Origin: Sphingosinicellaceae bacterium
GTDB taxonomy: Bacteria > Pseudomonadota > Alphaproteobacteria > Sphingomonadales > Sphingomonadaceae
Assembly (NCBI GenBank): GCA_019285715.1
Contig: CP079108.1
Coordinates: 1,813,001 to 1,877,000 of the forward strand
Reading direction: 5' to 3'
DNA length: 64,000 nt
Translations under genes and position numbers: made by a program
Shown: piece after piece, positions 1 through 8,375 of the stretch
Layout of the letters: the number at the start of each line of letters is the position of its first letter
Numbering within the stretch: position 1 is the stretch's first letter
The notes under the pieces: model-generated
The model's database searches: none
Seen by the model: the letters and a program-made list of their open reading frames with translations, nothing else
Told to the model about the DNA's origin: nothing

Positions 1-77
1 GAAGGAGATGGTTTCACGGGTTCGGCGTCGCGGCAAGCCGTCTTTTGAACGGCATGGGATGCGGCAGCGGCGCCGGT

Positions 78-605
78 TCAGTCGTCGCCGGTGAGGGTGA
101 CCGTGCCGTTGGTCTTGGCACCGCTCGCGACGACGGCGTAGGCAATCGTCTTCTCGCCCTTGGTGCCGCCGAGTCCGGTTGCGGTGCGCGCGACGCTCCA
201 GCCCTTGGCCTTGGCCTCCGCCTCGGCGTGGACCAGCACCGCGTCGGGCGTGCCGGGGCTGGTGAAGCTGATCGTCACCTTGTCGTTCTTGTCGCCGTCC
301 TTCTCGTGGGAGACGACGCTCATGCCGCGGACCTGCGACCCGGGCAGCAGGTTCATGCCGTCGACGTCGAAGCTCTTGCCGCCCATTTGCAGGCCGGGGA
401 TCTCGAGCGAGGCCTTGAAGTCGTCGGTGTCGATCTTGAAGCCGTTGTCACCCGCGGAAGCCGAAGCCTTCGTCCCCTTGGTGTTGAAGGTCACGGTCTT
501 GTCGACGGTGACGCTGTTGTCGGCGTCCTTGCTATCGGACTTGGCGTGGCAGGCCGCGAGCAGGGGCAGGGCGACGAGTACAGGAAACAGTGTCAAAAAG
601 CGCAT
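78..605 (-). CDS. Hypothetical secreted lipoprotein
   Basis: The 175-aa product starts with a hydrophobic stretch ending in a lipobox (LLAAC, Cys at about residue 19), so it should be exported and lipid-anchored. The mature part is rich in Asp, Lys, Thr and Gly, has no cysteines after the lipobox, and no catalytic motif is visible. It lies 31 bp downstream of the outer membrane component of an RND efflux operon on the same strand, so it may be the last gene of that transcript, although it has no recognised role in efflux. I do not recognise the family; the lipoprotein call rests only on the signal sequence. Confidence 0.7.
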   Translation of the reverse strand: MRFLTLFPVLVALPLLAACHAKSDSKDADNSVTVDKTVTFNTKGTKASASAGDNGFKIDTDDFKASLEIPGLQMGGKSFDVDGMNLLPGSQVRGMSVVSHEKDGDKNDKVTISFTSPGTPDAVLVHAEAEAKAKGWSVARTATGLGGTKGEKTIAYAVVASGAKTNGTVTLTGDD

Positions 606-636
606 AGTCGACTCCTTCGTGTATTAGCCAACTATA

Positions 637-2121
637 TCACTTCGCCATTGGTGTCGCAACTTCATAGGGCATCGGCACCCGCGCCGGCTCGGGAGCATCC
701 TCCCAGCCGCCACCGAGCGCCTTGAACACCGCGATCTGGTTGGTCACCAGCTGGGCATCCGAAGCGGCGAGGGCGGCTTCGGCGTTGCTCAGCGTGCGTT
801 CGGCGTCGAGCACGTCGATGAAACTTTGAGCACCGGACGTGTAGCGCAAGCGGACGATGCGGACCGCCTCGATGTTGAAGTCGCGGGACAGGCGCAGCGC
901 CTCGTTGCGGTCGCGCTCGCCGGCATAATCCGCAAGCGAGGTCTCGGTTTCCTGCAGCGCGCCGAGGATGGTGCCGTCGAAGGTGGCGAGCGCGGCCTCT
1001 GCGGAGGCGCGAGCCTGGCGGATGCGGGCGCGGACGACGGTGAAGTTCGGGAAGCTCCAGCTCAGCAGCGGCCCGACATTAAACGCGAAACTCGAACTCT
1101 TGCCGAGATCGTTGGTGTGGAGCGCCGAGCTCGACACGCCGGCACCGAGCGAGATGCGCGGGAACAGGTCGGCGGTGGCGACGCCGATGCGTGCGGTCTC
1201 GGCAGCGAGCCGGCGGTCTGCTTCGCGGATATCCGGGCGGCGCTTCAGCATAGCACTGCCATCGCCGACCGGGAGCGGGCGCTCGAGCAGCGGTGCCTTG
1301 GTGCAGACGGCGGCTTCGGGCAGTACCGTCTCGGGGGTCTGGCCGGTCAGGACCGCGAGCCGGTACAGCGCGCCCTGCCGCTGCGCGACGAAGGTTGGTA
1401 CGGTGGCGCGGGTCGATTCGAGCTGGGCGCGGGCGCGGGCGACGTCGAGCGGGGTGCCTCGTCCTGCGGTGTAAAGGCGCTCGGTCAGGTCGAAGGTCTG
1501 GCGCTGGACCTCGAGCGAGTTTTTCGCAACCTCGACCTGCCGTGCGTTCGAGCAGGCGTCGGCGTAGGCGCGGGTGGTCTCGGCGGCGACGGTGATGCGG
1601 GTGGTGTCGCGGACCGCGGCCTCGGCTTCGTAGTCGGCGCGGGACGCCTGGATCAGACGGGTGACGCGGCCGAACAGGTCGATCTCGTAGCTGACGTCTA
1701 GGCCTGCAGAATACAGCCCGCTGGTCAGCACCGAGCTGCCCGTCGCTCCGCCGGCTGTTGTAGCCAGCGCCGTTGCGCTGCTCGCGCCGCCGAAGCGCTC
1801 GTACTGGGCTTGCACCGATGTCGAGGTGGTCGGCAGGCGTGCGCCACGGGTCTCGCTGAGTACGGCGCGGGCGCGACGCAGATTGGCGTTGGCGACGCGG
1901 ATGTCGGTGTTGGCGAGGAAGGCCTGCCCGATCAGCCGGTCGAGGACCGGGTCGTTATACAGCCGCCACCACGTCGCCGGGGAGTCGCTCTGGTCGAAGA
2001 CCGGACGCGCGGCGGCGTCGAACTTGCCCGAAGCCGAGGCCGGTGTGCGGGCGGTGTGGAAGTTCGGGCCGACGGCGCACGCTCCAAGCGCCAGCGCAGC
2101 GACGAGTGCGACGGGCTTCAT
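637..2121 (-). CDS. RND efflux outer membrane factor, NodT/OprM family
   Basis: A 494-aa outer membrane lipoprotein (lipobox ALGACAVGPNF near the N terminus) with the two repeated OEP domains of TolC-like channels. The typical entry WWRLYNDPVLDRLI is near residue 50, and a periplasmic helical region holds LERRPDIREADRRL-type sequence (here LKRRPDIREAD) near residue 290. It forms the exit duct of a tripartite pump. Its ATG overlaps the stop codon of the inner membrane pump gene by 4 bp, so translation is coupled. Length is normal for the NodT family. Substrates cannot be read from the sequence. Confidence 0.93.
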   Translation of the reverse strand: MKPVALVAALALGACAVGPNFHTARTPASASGKFDAAARPVFDQSDSPATWWRLYNDPVLDRLIGQAFLANTDIRVANANLRRARAVLSETRGARLPTTSTSVQAQYERFGGASSATALATTAGGATGSSVLTSGLYSAGLDVSYEIDLFGRVTRLIQASRADYEAEAAVRDTTRITVAAETTRAYADACSNARQVEVAKNSLEVQRQTFDLTERLYTAGRGTPLDVARARAQLESTRATVPTFVAQRQGALYRLAVLTGQTPETVLPEAAVCTKAPLLERPLPVGDGSAMLKRRPDIREADRRLAAETARIGVATADLFPRISLGAGVSSSALHTNDLGKSSSFAFNVGPLLSWSFPNFTVVRARIRQARASAEAALATFDGTILGALQETETSLADYAGERDRNEALRLSRDFNIEAVRIVRLRYTSGAQSFIDVLDAERTLSNAEAALAASDAQLVTNQIAVFKALGGGWEDAPEPARVPMPYEVATPMAK

Positions 2122-5100
2122 TCCGCGGGCTCCGGAGCCGTGTCGGGTGCGGGCAGCAGCTTTTGACCGTCGTCATGGGGCCGCCGCGCGATCTTCGACG
2201 CCGCCCAGCTGGCGATGACGTAGAACACCGGAGTGAAGATCAGCCCGAAGATGGTGACGCCGATCATCCCGAAGAACACCGCGGTGCCCAGTGCCTGCCG
2301 CATCTCGGCGCCCGGCCCGCTGGCGACGACCAGCGGCACGACGCCGAGGATGAAGGCAAAGCTGGTCATCAGGATCGGCCGCAGCCGGGTCCGCGCCGCG
2401 CTTTCGGCCGCCTGCCAGCGGTCCTCGCCGCGCTCCTCCGCCTGCTTGGCGAACTCGACGATCAGGATCGCGTTCTTGGCCGCGAGCCCGACCAGCACGA
2501 CGAGGCCGATCTGGGTCAGGATATTGTTGTCGAAGCCGCGCAGATTGACCCCGACGATCGCCGCCAGCAGGCACATCGGGACGATCAGGATGACCGCGAA
2601 CGGCAGGGTCAGCGACTCGTACTGCGCCGCGAGCAGCAGGAACACGAACACCACCGCCAGCGCGAATACGATCGACGCGGTGTTGCCCTGGGTCTTCTGC
2701 TGGTAGGCGAGCTCGGTCCACTCGTAGCTGAAGCCATCGGGCAGTGTCTTAGCGGCGAGGTCCTCCATCGCTTTCAGCGCCTGGCCCGACGAGAAGCCGG
2801 GCTTGGTGTCGCCCTGAAGCTCGGCGGCCGGGTACAGATTGTGACGGACCATGCGGTACGGCCCCGCATCGTCCTTCAGCGTCGCCACCGAACCGAGCGG
2901 CACCATCGCCCCGGAGGCCGAGCGCACCTTGAGGTTGACGATATCCGACGGGGCCGATCGGAACGGCGCGTCGGCTTGCGCCGTCACACGATAAGTCCGA
3001 CCGAACAGGTTGATATCGTTGATATAGGTCGACCCGAGATAGGTCTGCAACGTCGCGAAGACCTCCGATGGCTGGACCCCGAGCTGCTGCGCCTTCTCGC
3101 GGTCGATGTCGGCATAGATGCGCGGCGTGCCGGTGTTGAACAGCGTGAACACCGAGGTCAGCCCCTCGGTCTGATTCGCCGCCATCATCATCGCGAAGGT
3201 CGCCTTCTCGAGCGCCTCCGGTCCCTTCGAGCCGCGGTCCTGGACCATCATCTTGAAGCCGCCGCCGGTGCCGATACCGCGGACGGGCGGCGGTGCGATG
3301 ACCAGCAGGTTGGCCGCGTCGATCGAACCGAACTTCTTGCGCAGGTCGCCGAGAATCGAATCGCCCGTCTGATGATTTTTGTGGCGAGTCTCGAAATCGT
3401 CAAGCGCCAGAAACATCGTTCCGGCATTGGGGGCGTTGGAGAAGCTCGCACCGTCCAGCCCAGCGATGTTGACGACGAGATGAACGCCCTTCACCGTCAG
3501 CGCCTGTTTGACCGCGTTTTGCATGACCGCATTGGTGCGCTGGAGGGTTGCCCCCGGCGGCATCTGGACGACGCCGATCAGATAGCCCTGATCCTGCGCC
3601 GGGATGAAGCCTGTCGGCGTCGCCGCGAAGCGCCACCCCGCGAGCCCGAGCAGGCAGACATAGACGACCAGGACGATACCGATCAGCCGGACCGTCCGCG
3701 CCGTCAGGCGCCCATAGCGATCCGAAAGCCAGTCGAAGCCACGGTTGAAGCCGTTGGCGGCGCGCTGCAGGGGAGCAAGGATGCCGCGCGGCTCATCGTG
3801 ATCGGCTTGATGCGGCTTGAACAGCAGCGCTGCGAGCGCCGGCGACAGTGTCAGCGAGACAAGGCACGACAGTAGGGTCGCGGCCGAGATCGTCAGCGCG
3901 AACTGCTTGTAGAACTGGCCGGAAATGCCGCTGATGAAGGCGGTCGGCACGAACACCGCGCACAAGGTCAGGGCGATCGCGACAAGTGCGCCGCCGACCT
4001 CGTCCATCGTCCGAAAGGCAGCGTCGTGAGGGCTGTAGCCGTTTCTCAACTCGCGCTCGACGTTCTCCACCACGACGATGGCGTCGTCGACGACGATGCC
4101 GATGGCGAGCACCAACCCGAACAGCGACAGGTTGTTGAGCGAGTAGCCGAAGGCCGCCATCACCGCGAACGTGCCGACCAGCGATACCGGAATCGCGAGC
4201 ACCGGGATGATCGCCGCGCGCCAGCTCTGCAGGAAGATCAGCACCACCAGCACGACCAGCGCGATCGCCTCGATCAGCGTCTCCTGGACGCTGTCGATCG
4301 ACTGGCGGACGTACTCGGTCGGGTTGTACGGGATCGAGTAAGCGACGCCGGGCGGGAAGTCCTTCTTCGCCTCGTCCATTGTCTTGATGACGGCGGCGGC
4401 GGTCGCGAGCGCGTTCGAGCCGGGCAGCTGGGTGATGCCGAGGCCGACTCCGGGCGTGTTATTGACGTAGGCGTTGGTGCCGTAATCCTGCGCACCAAGC
4501 TCGATGCGCGCGACGTCACTGACCCGGGTCAGGGCCCCGCTCGGGTCGGCCTTGATGACGATGTCGCCGAACTGTTCCGGCGTGGTCAGGCGGCCTTGGG
4601 TCTGGACGCTGAGCTCGAAGCCCGAGCCGCCCTTGGCGAACGGCGGCGCACCGATGCTGCCGGCGGCGACCTGGACGTTCTGCCCGCGCAGCGCGGCGAC
4701 GATCTCCGACGCGTCGAGGTTGCGCGCCGCGGCCTTCTCGGGATCGATCCAGATGCGCATCGCATAGTCGCGGACGCCGAAGACGTTGATGCCCCCGATG
4801 CCCTGCAACCGCAGCAGCTTATCGCGGACCTGCAGGGTCGCATAGTTCGACAGATACTGGATATCATGACTGCCGTCGGGCGAGGTCATGAACACCGCCA
4901 TCAGGATGTCCGGCGTGTTCTTTCGGGTCGTCACGCCAAGCGCACGGACGGTGTCGGGCAGGCGTGGCTCGGCCGACGAGACGCGGTTCTGGACCAGCAC
5001 CTGAGCGGTGTCGAGGTTGGTGCCGAGCTTGAACACGACGTTGATCGTCAGGGCGCCGTTCGCCGTCGATGACGACGTTATGTACAGCATGTTCTCGACG

Positions 5101-5318
5101 CCGTTGATCTCCTGTTCCAGCGGCGCGGCGACAGTGTCGGCGAGAACCTCGGCATCGGCACCCGGATAGCTGGCGGTCACGGCGACGGTCGGCGGCGCGA
5201 TCTCCGGATATTGGGCGACCGGCAGGGTCGGATAGGCGAACGCGCCGATCAGCACGATCAGGATCGAGATCACCCCGGCAAAGATCGGCCGGTCGATGAA
5301 GAAATGCGAGAAGCGCAT
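2118..5318 (-). CDS. RND efflux pump inner membrane subunit, HAE1 family (AcrB/MexB-like)
   Basis: A 1066-aa hydrophobe/amphiphile efflux transporter. It begins MRFSHFFIDRPIFA, typical for AcrB homologues, and shows the duplicated layout of six transmembrane helices plus a large periplasmic loop in each half. The proton-relay acidic pair sits in GIVVDDAIVVVENVE (about residues 405-420), and the partner lysine in GLAAKNAILIVEF (about 945). It works as a trimer, driving drug or solvent export by proton antiport. It lies 1 bp after the adaptor gene and overlaps the outer membrane factor gene by 4 bp, giving an adaptor-pump-channel operon. Confidence 0.96.
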   Translation of the reverse strand: MRFSHFFIDRPIFAGVISILIVLIGAFAYPTLPVAQYPEIAPPTVAVTASYPGADAEVLADTVAAPLEQEINGVENMLYITSSSTANGALTINVVFKLGTNLDTAQVLVQNRVSSAEPRLPDTVRALGVTTRKNTPDILMAVFMTSPDGSHDIQYLSNYATLQVRDKLLRLQGIGGINVFGVRDYAMRIWIDPEKAAARNLDASEIVAALRGQNVQVAAGSIGAPPFAKGGSGFELSVQTQGRLTTPEQFGDIVIKADPSGALTRVSDVARIELGAQDYGTNAYVNNTPGVGLGITQLPGSNALATAAAVIKTMDEAKKDFPPGVAYSIPYNPTEYVRQSIDSVQETLIEAIALVVLVVLIFLQSWRAAIIPVLAIPVSLVGTFAVMAAFGYSLNNLSLFGLVLAIGIVVDDAIVVVENVERELRNGYSPHDAAFRTMDEVGGALVAIALTLCAVFVPTAFISGISGQFYKQFALTISAATLLSCLVSLTLSPALAALLFKPHQADHDEPRGILAPLQRAANGFNRGFDWLSDRYGRLTARTVRLIGIVLVVYVCLLGLAGWRFAATPTGFIPAQDQGYLIGVVQMPPGATLQRTNAVMQNAVKQALTVKGVHLVVNIAGLDGASFSNAPNAGTMFLALDDFETRHKNHQTGDSILGDLRKKFGSIDAANLLVIAPPPVRGIGTGGGFKMMVQDRGSKGPEALEKATFAMMMAANQTEGLTSVFTLFNTGTPRIYADIDREKAQQLGVQPSEVFATLQTYLGSTYINDINLFGRTYRVTAQADAPFRSAPSDIVNLKVRSASGAMVPLGSVATLKDDAGPYRMVRHNLYPAAELQGDTKPGFSSGQALKAMEDLAAKTLPDGFSYEWTELAYQQKTQGNTASIVFALAVVFVFLLLAAQYESLTLPFAVILIVPMCLLAAIVGVNLRGFDNNILTQIGLVVLVGLAAKNAILIVEFAKQAEERGEDRWQAAESAARTRLRPILMTSFAFILGVVPLVVASGPGAEMRQALGTAVFFGMIGVTIFGLIFTPVFYVIASWAASKIARRPHDDGQKLLPAPDTAPEPAE

Positions 5319-5319
5319 G

Positions 5320-6540
5320 TTAGCGAGCTGCCGCTGCCGACGTCGCGGAGGTCGCGGGCGGCTCGTTCACCAGGGGTACCTGCGGTCCGGTTCCGGGTGC
5401 TGGCGGGATGATCCTGCCCTGCTTGATCGTGACCTTGGTGCCGGGCCGCCCGCGCTGGACACCGGCGATGACGACACGGTCGGTCGGCTTGAGGCCGGAA
5501 CGCACGACGCGCAGGCCGTCGACGATCGGCCCAAGCTCGACGACGCGCTGCTCGACCTTGTCGTCCTTGCCGACGACGAGCGCGGCCTTGCGCGACTGAT
5601 CCGTGACGATCGCATCCTCGGGGATCAGCATGCCGTTGTAAGCGCCCGAACCGAGCAGGCGCATATGGCCGAACATGCCCGGCGTCAGGAAGCCGTCTGG
5701 GTTGCGGACCTCGGCGCGGCCGCGGATCGTGCCGCTGCCCTGGTCGAGGGCATTGTCGACGAAGTTCATCTTGCCGCGCCAGCGGTACTCGTTCTCGTCG
5801 CCGAGCTTGATGTCGACCGGGTTAGGCGAAATCCGCGACGACGGCCGGGTGCCGGCGCGATTGGCGCGCTGATACTTCAGGTAGACGGCCTCCGACCCGG
5901 TGAAGGTGAAATAAATCGGATCGAGCGCGACGATGGTGGTCAGCACCGAGGTCCCGGCGGTGACGTAGTTGCCGACATCGAGGCGGCGATCCGACAGGCG
6001 CCCGGCGATCGGCGCGGTGACGCGGGTGAACTCGACGTCGAGGGCGCGGGCGCGAACGGTCGCGTCACCGGCGGCAACCGAGGCTTCCGCCTGCTTATAA
6101 GTCGCCTCGGCCTGCTCGAACTCCTCCTTGCTGACGGCGTTGGCCTCCAGCAGCGTCTTGGTGCGGGCGAAGGTAGTGCGGGCGACTTCGGACGCGGCAC
6201 GCAGGCGCTGGGCATCGGCCTTGGCTTGCGCCAGCACGGCCTCGAACGGCCGCGGGTCGATGACAAACAGCAGCTGCCCGACGCGCGCGAACTGCCCATC
6301 GCGGAAATTGATCGACTTGATATAGCCCGACACGCGGGGGCGGACCTCGGTCTCGCGGATCGCCTCGAAGCGGCCGACATAATCGTCCCAGTCGACGATC
6401 GGCTTCACGAGCGGATAAGCGACGGTGACTTGCGGCGCACCGCCGCCGGGGCCGCCCGGACCACCCGCGCCGTCCTGCTTCTTGCCGCACGCGGCAAGAG
6501 CAAGCACGAGGACGGCGGCCGGGATCAATATCTGACGCAT
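5320..6540 (-). CDS. RND efflux periplasmic adaptor (membrane fusion protein)
   Basis: I chose the ATG at 6540 because it yields a clean lipoprotein signal (MRQILIPAAVLVLALAACGKK); the open frame runs further upstream but without a signal. The 406-aa product has the barrel-sandwich/lipoyl half motif RPRVSGYIKSINFRDGQFARVGQLLF (given in two parts here: RPRVSGYIKSI then FRDGQFARVGQLLF), an alpha-hairpin with Ala/Arg/Glu-rich heptads (about residues 100-165), the second lipoyl half (APIAGRLSDRRLDVGNYV) and a beta-barrel domain. It links the inner membrane pump to the outer channel and is the first gene of the operon. No local regulator is adjacent. Confidence 0.94.
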   Translation of the reverse strand: MRQILIPAAVLVLALAACGKKQDGAGGPGGPGGGAPQVTVAYPLVKPIVDWDDYVGRFEAIRETEVRPRVSGYIKSINFRDGQFARVGQLLFVIDPRPFEAVLAQAKADAQRLRAASEVARTTFARTKTLLEANAVSKEEFEQAEATYKQAEASVAAGDATVRARALDVEFTRVTAPIAGRLSDRRLDVGNYVTAGTSVLTTIVALDPIYFTFTGSEAVYLKYQRANRAGTRPSSRISPNPVDIKLGDENEYRWRGKMNFVDNALDQGSGTIRGRAEVRNPDGFLTPGMFGHMRLLGSGAYNGMLIPEDAIVTDQSRKAALVVGKDDKVEQRVVELGPIVDGLRVVRSGLKPTDRVVIAGVQRGRPGTKVTIKQGRIIPPAPGTGPQVPLVNEPPATSATSAAAAR

Positions 6541-6653
6541 CTGCACCCCGAGAATACCGCGATGCAGCATCTTGTAGACCCGGAGACGTACAATTGCCAC
6601 CAGCTTCGGAGCGTGACTCAACTTAAGCTGCAGGTCGCCTCGCCGCGCCGAGA

Positions 6654-7160
6654 TCAGATTCCGGCGAGCAGCGTCCCGGTCATCGCGACGAAGCCGGCGA
6701 TGGAAGCGACGCCGATCGAAATACCGCTGGCATACATGACACGCTCGCGGCGCGGCGCGCGGATGCGCTCGGCGCGGGCGGCAGCAGCGACCATGCGCTT
6801 CACCGTTTCGGCGTGTCCGGCGGTGTAGCCGGCGGCGTGGAACACCGGCAGGCCATCGGAGCGACCGAGGCGGACGGCGGCGGCATAGCTGCGCAGCGCC
6901 TCCAGGCGCGGGTCGGCGAGCTCGTGGCCGCCGCGACGCGCCATCATGAAGTTGGCGATGCGGCGGACGGCGCGGCGCAGCACCGGCTCGACTGCGGTCG
7001 ACGGGCGCTCGCTGCCCGAGGCGGCGAGGCCAATGACGCGCTCCTCGAGCGGCGTGAACGATGCGAAGTCGGTGCGGCTGCCCTGCGGCGCGGCCAGGCT
7101 GGGCAGACCAAATTGGCGGGAAGCGGCGTACATCGTTTCGAGCTTTCGTGAGAGGCGCAT
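6654..7160 (-). CDS. Hypothetical protein with one C-terminal membrane segment
   Basis: A 168-aa basic protein with no signal peptide, a mixed Arg/Ala-rich body, and one hydrophobic segment at the very C terminus (about residues 145-167, ISIGVASIAGFVAM), as in a tail-anchored inner membrane protein. It lies 113 bp upstream of the efflux adaptor on the same strand. Codon use and the lack of competing frames support a real gene. I do not recognise the family and see no catalytic motif. Confidence 0.6.
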   Translation of the reverse strand: MRLSRKLETMYAASRQFGLPSLAAPQGSRTDFASFTPLEERVIGLAASGSERPSTAVEPVLRRAVRRIANFMMARRGGHELADPRLEALRSYAAAVRLGRSDGLPVFHAAGYTAGHAETVKRMVAAAARAERIRAPRRERVMYASGISIGVASIAGFVAMTGTLLAGI

Positions 7161-7299
7161 GGCGGCTCAGATATTTACGTTTCGGCGAAGTCACCAGTTG
7201 CAGCGGCGCTACTGCGGACGGCATGGTCGATGCACCGGGGTTGCATGCCGGTGCAGCGATCGTTGCTTAGATAGAACGGCTGCCGGCAGTCCGGTACGA

Positions 7300-7339
7300 C
7301 CAGCCATGCATCGGTCTCATGTCGACCGTGCATGGCTGG
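7300..7339. repeat. Inverted repeat (11-bp arms) downstream of the UrcA-family gene
   Basis: Perfect arms CCAGCCATGCA (7300-7310) and TGCATGGCTGG (7329-7339) enclose 18 bases. It sits just past the stop codon of the UrcA-family gene (minus strand), so it could form a hairpin in that transcript. There is no T-run on either side, so it is not a classical intrinsic terminator. Confidence 0.5.
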
Positions 7340-7363
7340 ATGGTCCGCTGCTCCGCCACCCGT

Positions 7364-7663
7364 TTACGAGACGCTGGCGTTGCGAACGGCGTCCTTGATG
7401 CAGCGCGTCTCGCTGGTGCGCGCCTGGAGGTCGCGGCCGTCGACCTTGCAGACGCTGCGGGCGGCCGACTTGATGCGGGCATTGAGGGCAGCGCGGCCCT
7501 GGGCATTGGCGAGGTTGAGGTCGGCATAGCTGACGGTCTTGCTCATCGGCGCGGCAGTTGCAGCGGCGGCGGGCGCGACGGCGATGGTCAGGCAGGCGGT
7601 GGCGATCAGGGCGGCACTGGCGGCGCTGACGAAGTTGCGGGCGAAAGACGAGGTGACGAACAT
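7364..7663 (-). CDS. UrcA family small secreted protein
   Basis: The start at 7663 is preceded by a good ribosome binding site (AAGGAG, about 8 bases upstream), which favours it over the longer frame. The 99-aa product has a signal peptide of about 38 residues ending near AAAATA. The mature part carries the UrcA hallmark: VSYADLNLANAQGRAAL followed by two cysteines (SVCKVDG, TRCIKDA) that probably form a disulfide. UrcA-family proteins are common in sphingomonads and caulobacters and have no established function. It is monocistronic here. Confidence 0.85.
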   Translation of the reverse strand: MFVTSSFARNFVSAASAALIATACLTIAVAPAAAATAAPMSKTVSYADLNLANAQGRAALNARIKSAARSVCKVDGRDLQARTSETRCIKDAVRNASVS

Positions 7664-7946
7664 TGCTAGGCTCCTTGGCAGAGGCTCCGGACCATCCGGC
7701 GTCCCATGCCAACTGCTTTGCATACGCCGTGCCAAGTGGGCCCGCCGAATCTGGCACTAATATAATCAAGGGCTTACCAGTCCATCACCGTGTTAGGGCG
7801 GTGACACGATGAACCTGTCTCGCCAATGAACGGGATTTTGCACCAGTTGTTGGGCAGGAGTGCCGCTCGCGAAACGACGTCCGAAATGTTGCTGCCCGGA
7901 TGCGACCACGATACGGTCGTTTCCGGACAGTAGGGGATCTGAGCCG

Positions 7947-8375
7947 ATGACCACGGTGCCGGAACTGCTCAAGCTTTCGCAGGCCGAACTCGACGCGCGC
8001 TTCACCGCCGCCGACGCCGGTTCGATCCCCGACGGGGAGGGCGTCGGCACCGCGATCATCGCGCCCGGCACGACGTGGAGCGACGAGATCGCCGCCGCCG
8101 TCCGGCTGGTCGCGTGGCAGGGCAAGATCTTCGATGCGGAGCACGGCTTCCTGCGCAACCACATCCTGCCGTTCGGCATCAAGGCGATCGTTGCCAAGGT
8201 CTACAAGGGTCCGAGTTGGCTCGACAGCAAGGAGTGCGTCGTCCTCGACTATTCGGAGACGTCGCTGATCGCGCAGTGGATCCGCGACGAGATCCGCGAA
8301 ATCGAGCCCAGACTTTATCTGGGCAAGGTCTACTGGAACAAGACGCGGCTGATCGACTTCGCGCTGCAGTTCTAG
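7947..8375 (+). CDS. Conserved hypothetical protein (142 aa)
   Basis: I chose the ATG at 7947 (MTTVPELLKLSQ) because the upstream extension is low-complexity and out of character. The soluble 142-aa product has an N-terminal helical stretch, a region of alternating strands (GTAIIAPGTTWSDEI, GIKAIVAKVYKGPSW) and an aromatic-rich C terminus (YLGKVYWNKTRLIDFALQF), which suggests a small beta-barrel or lipocalin-like fold. There is no signal peptide. It is convergent with the GMC oxidoreductase gene, overlapping its end by 4 bp, so it may be an accessory to that system. I do not recognise the family. Confidence 0.7.
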   Translation: MTTVPELLKLSQAELDARFTAADAGSIPDGEGVGTAIIAPGTTWSDEIAAAVRLVAWQGKIFDAEHGFLRNHILPFGIKAIVAKVYKGPSWLDSKECVVLDYSETSLIAQWIRDEIREIEPRLYLGKVYWNKTRLIDFALQF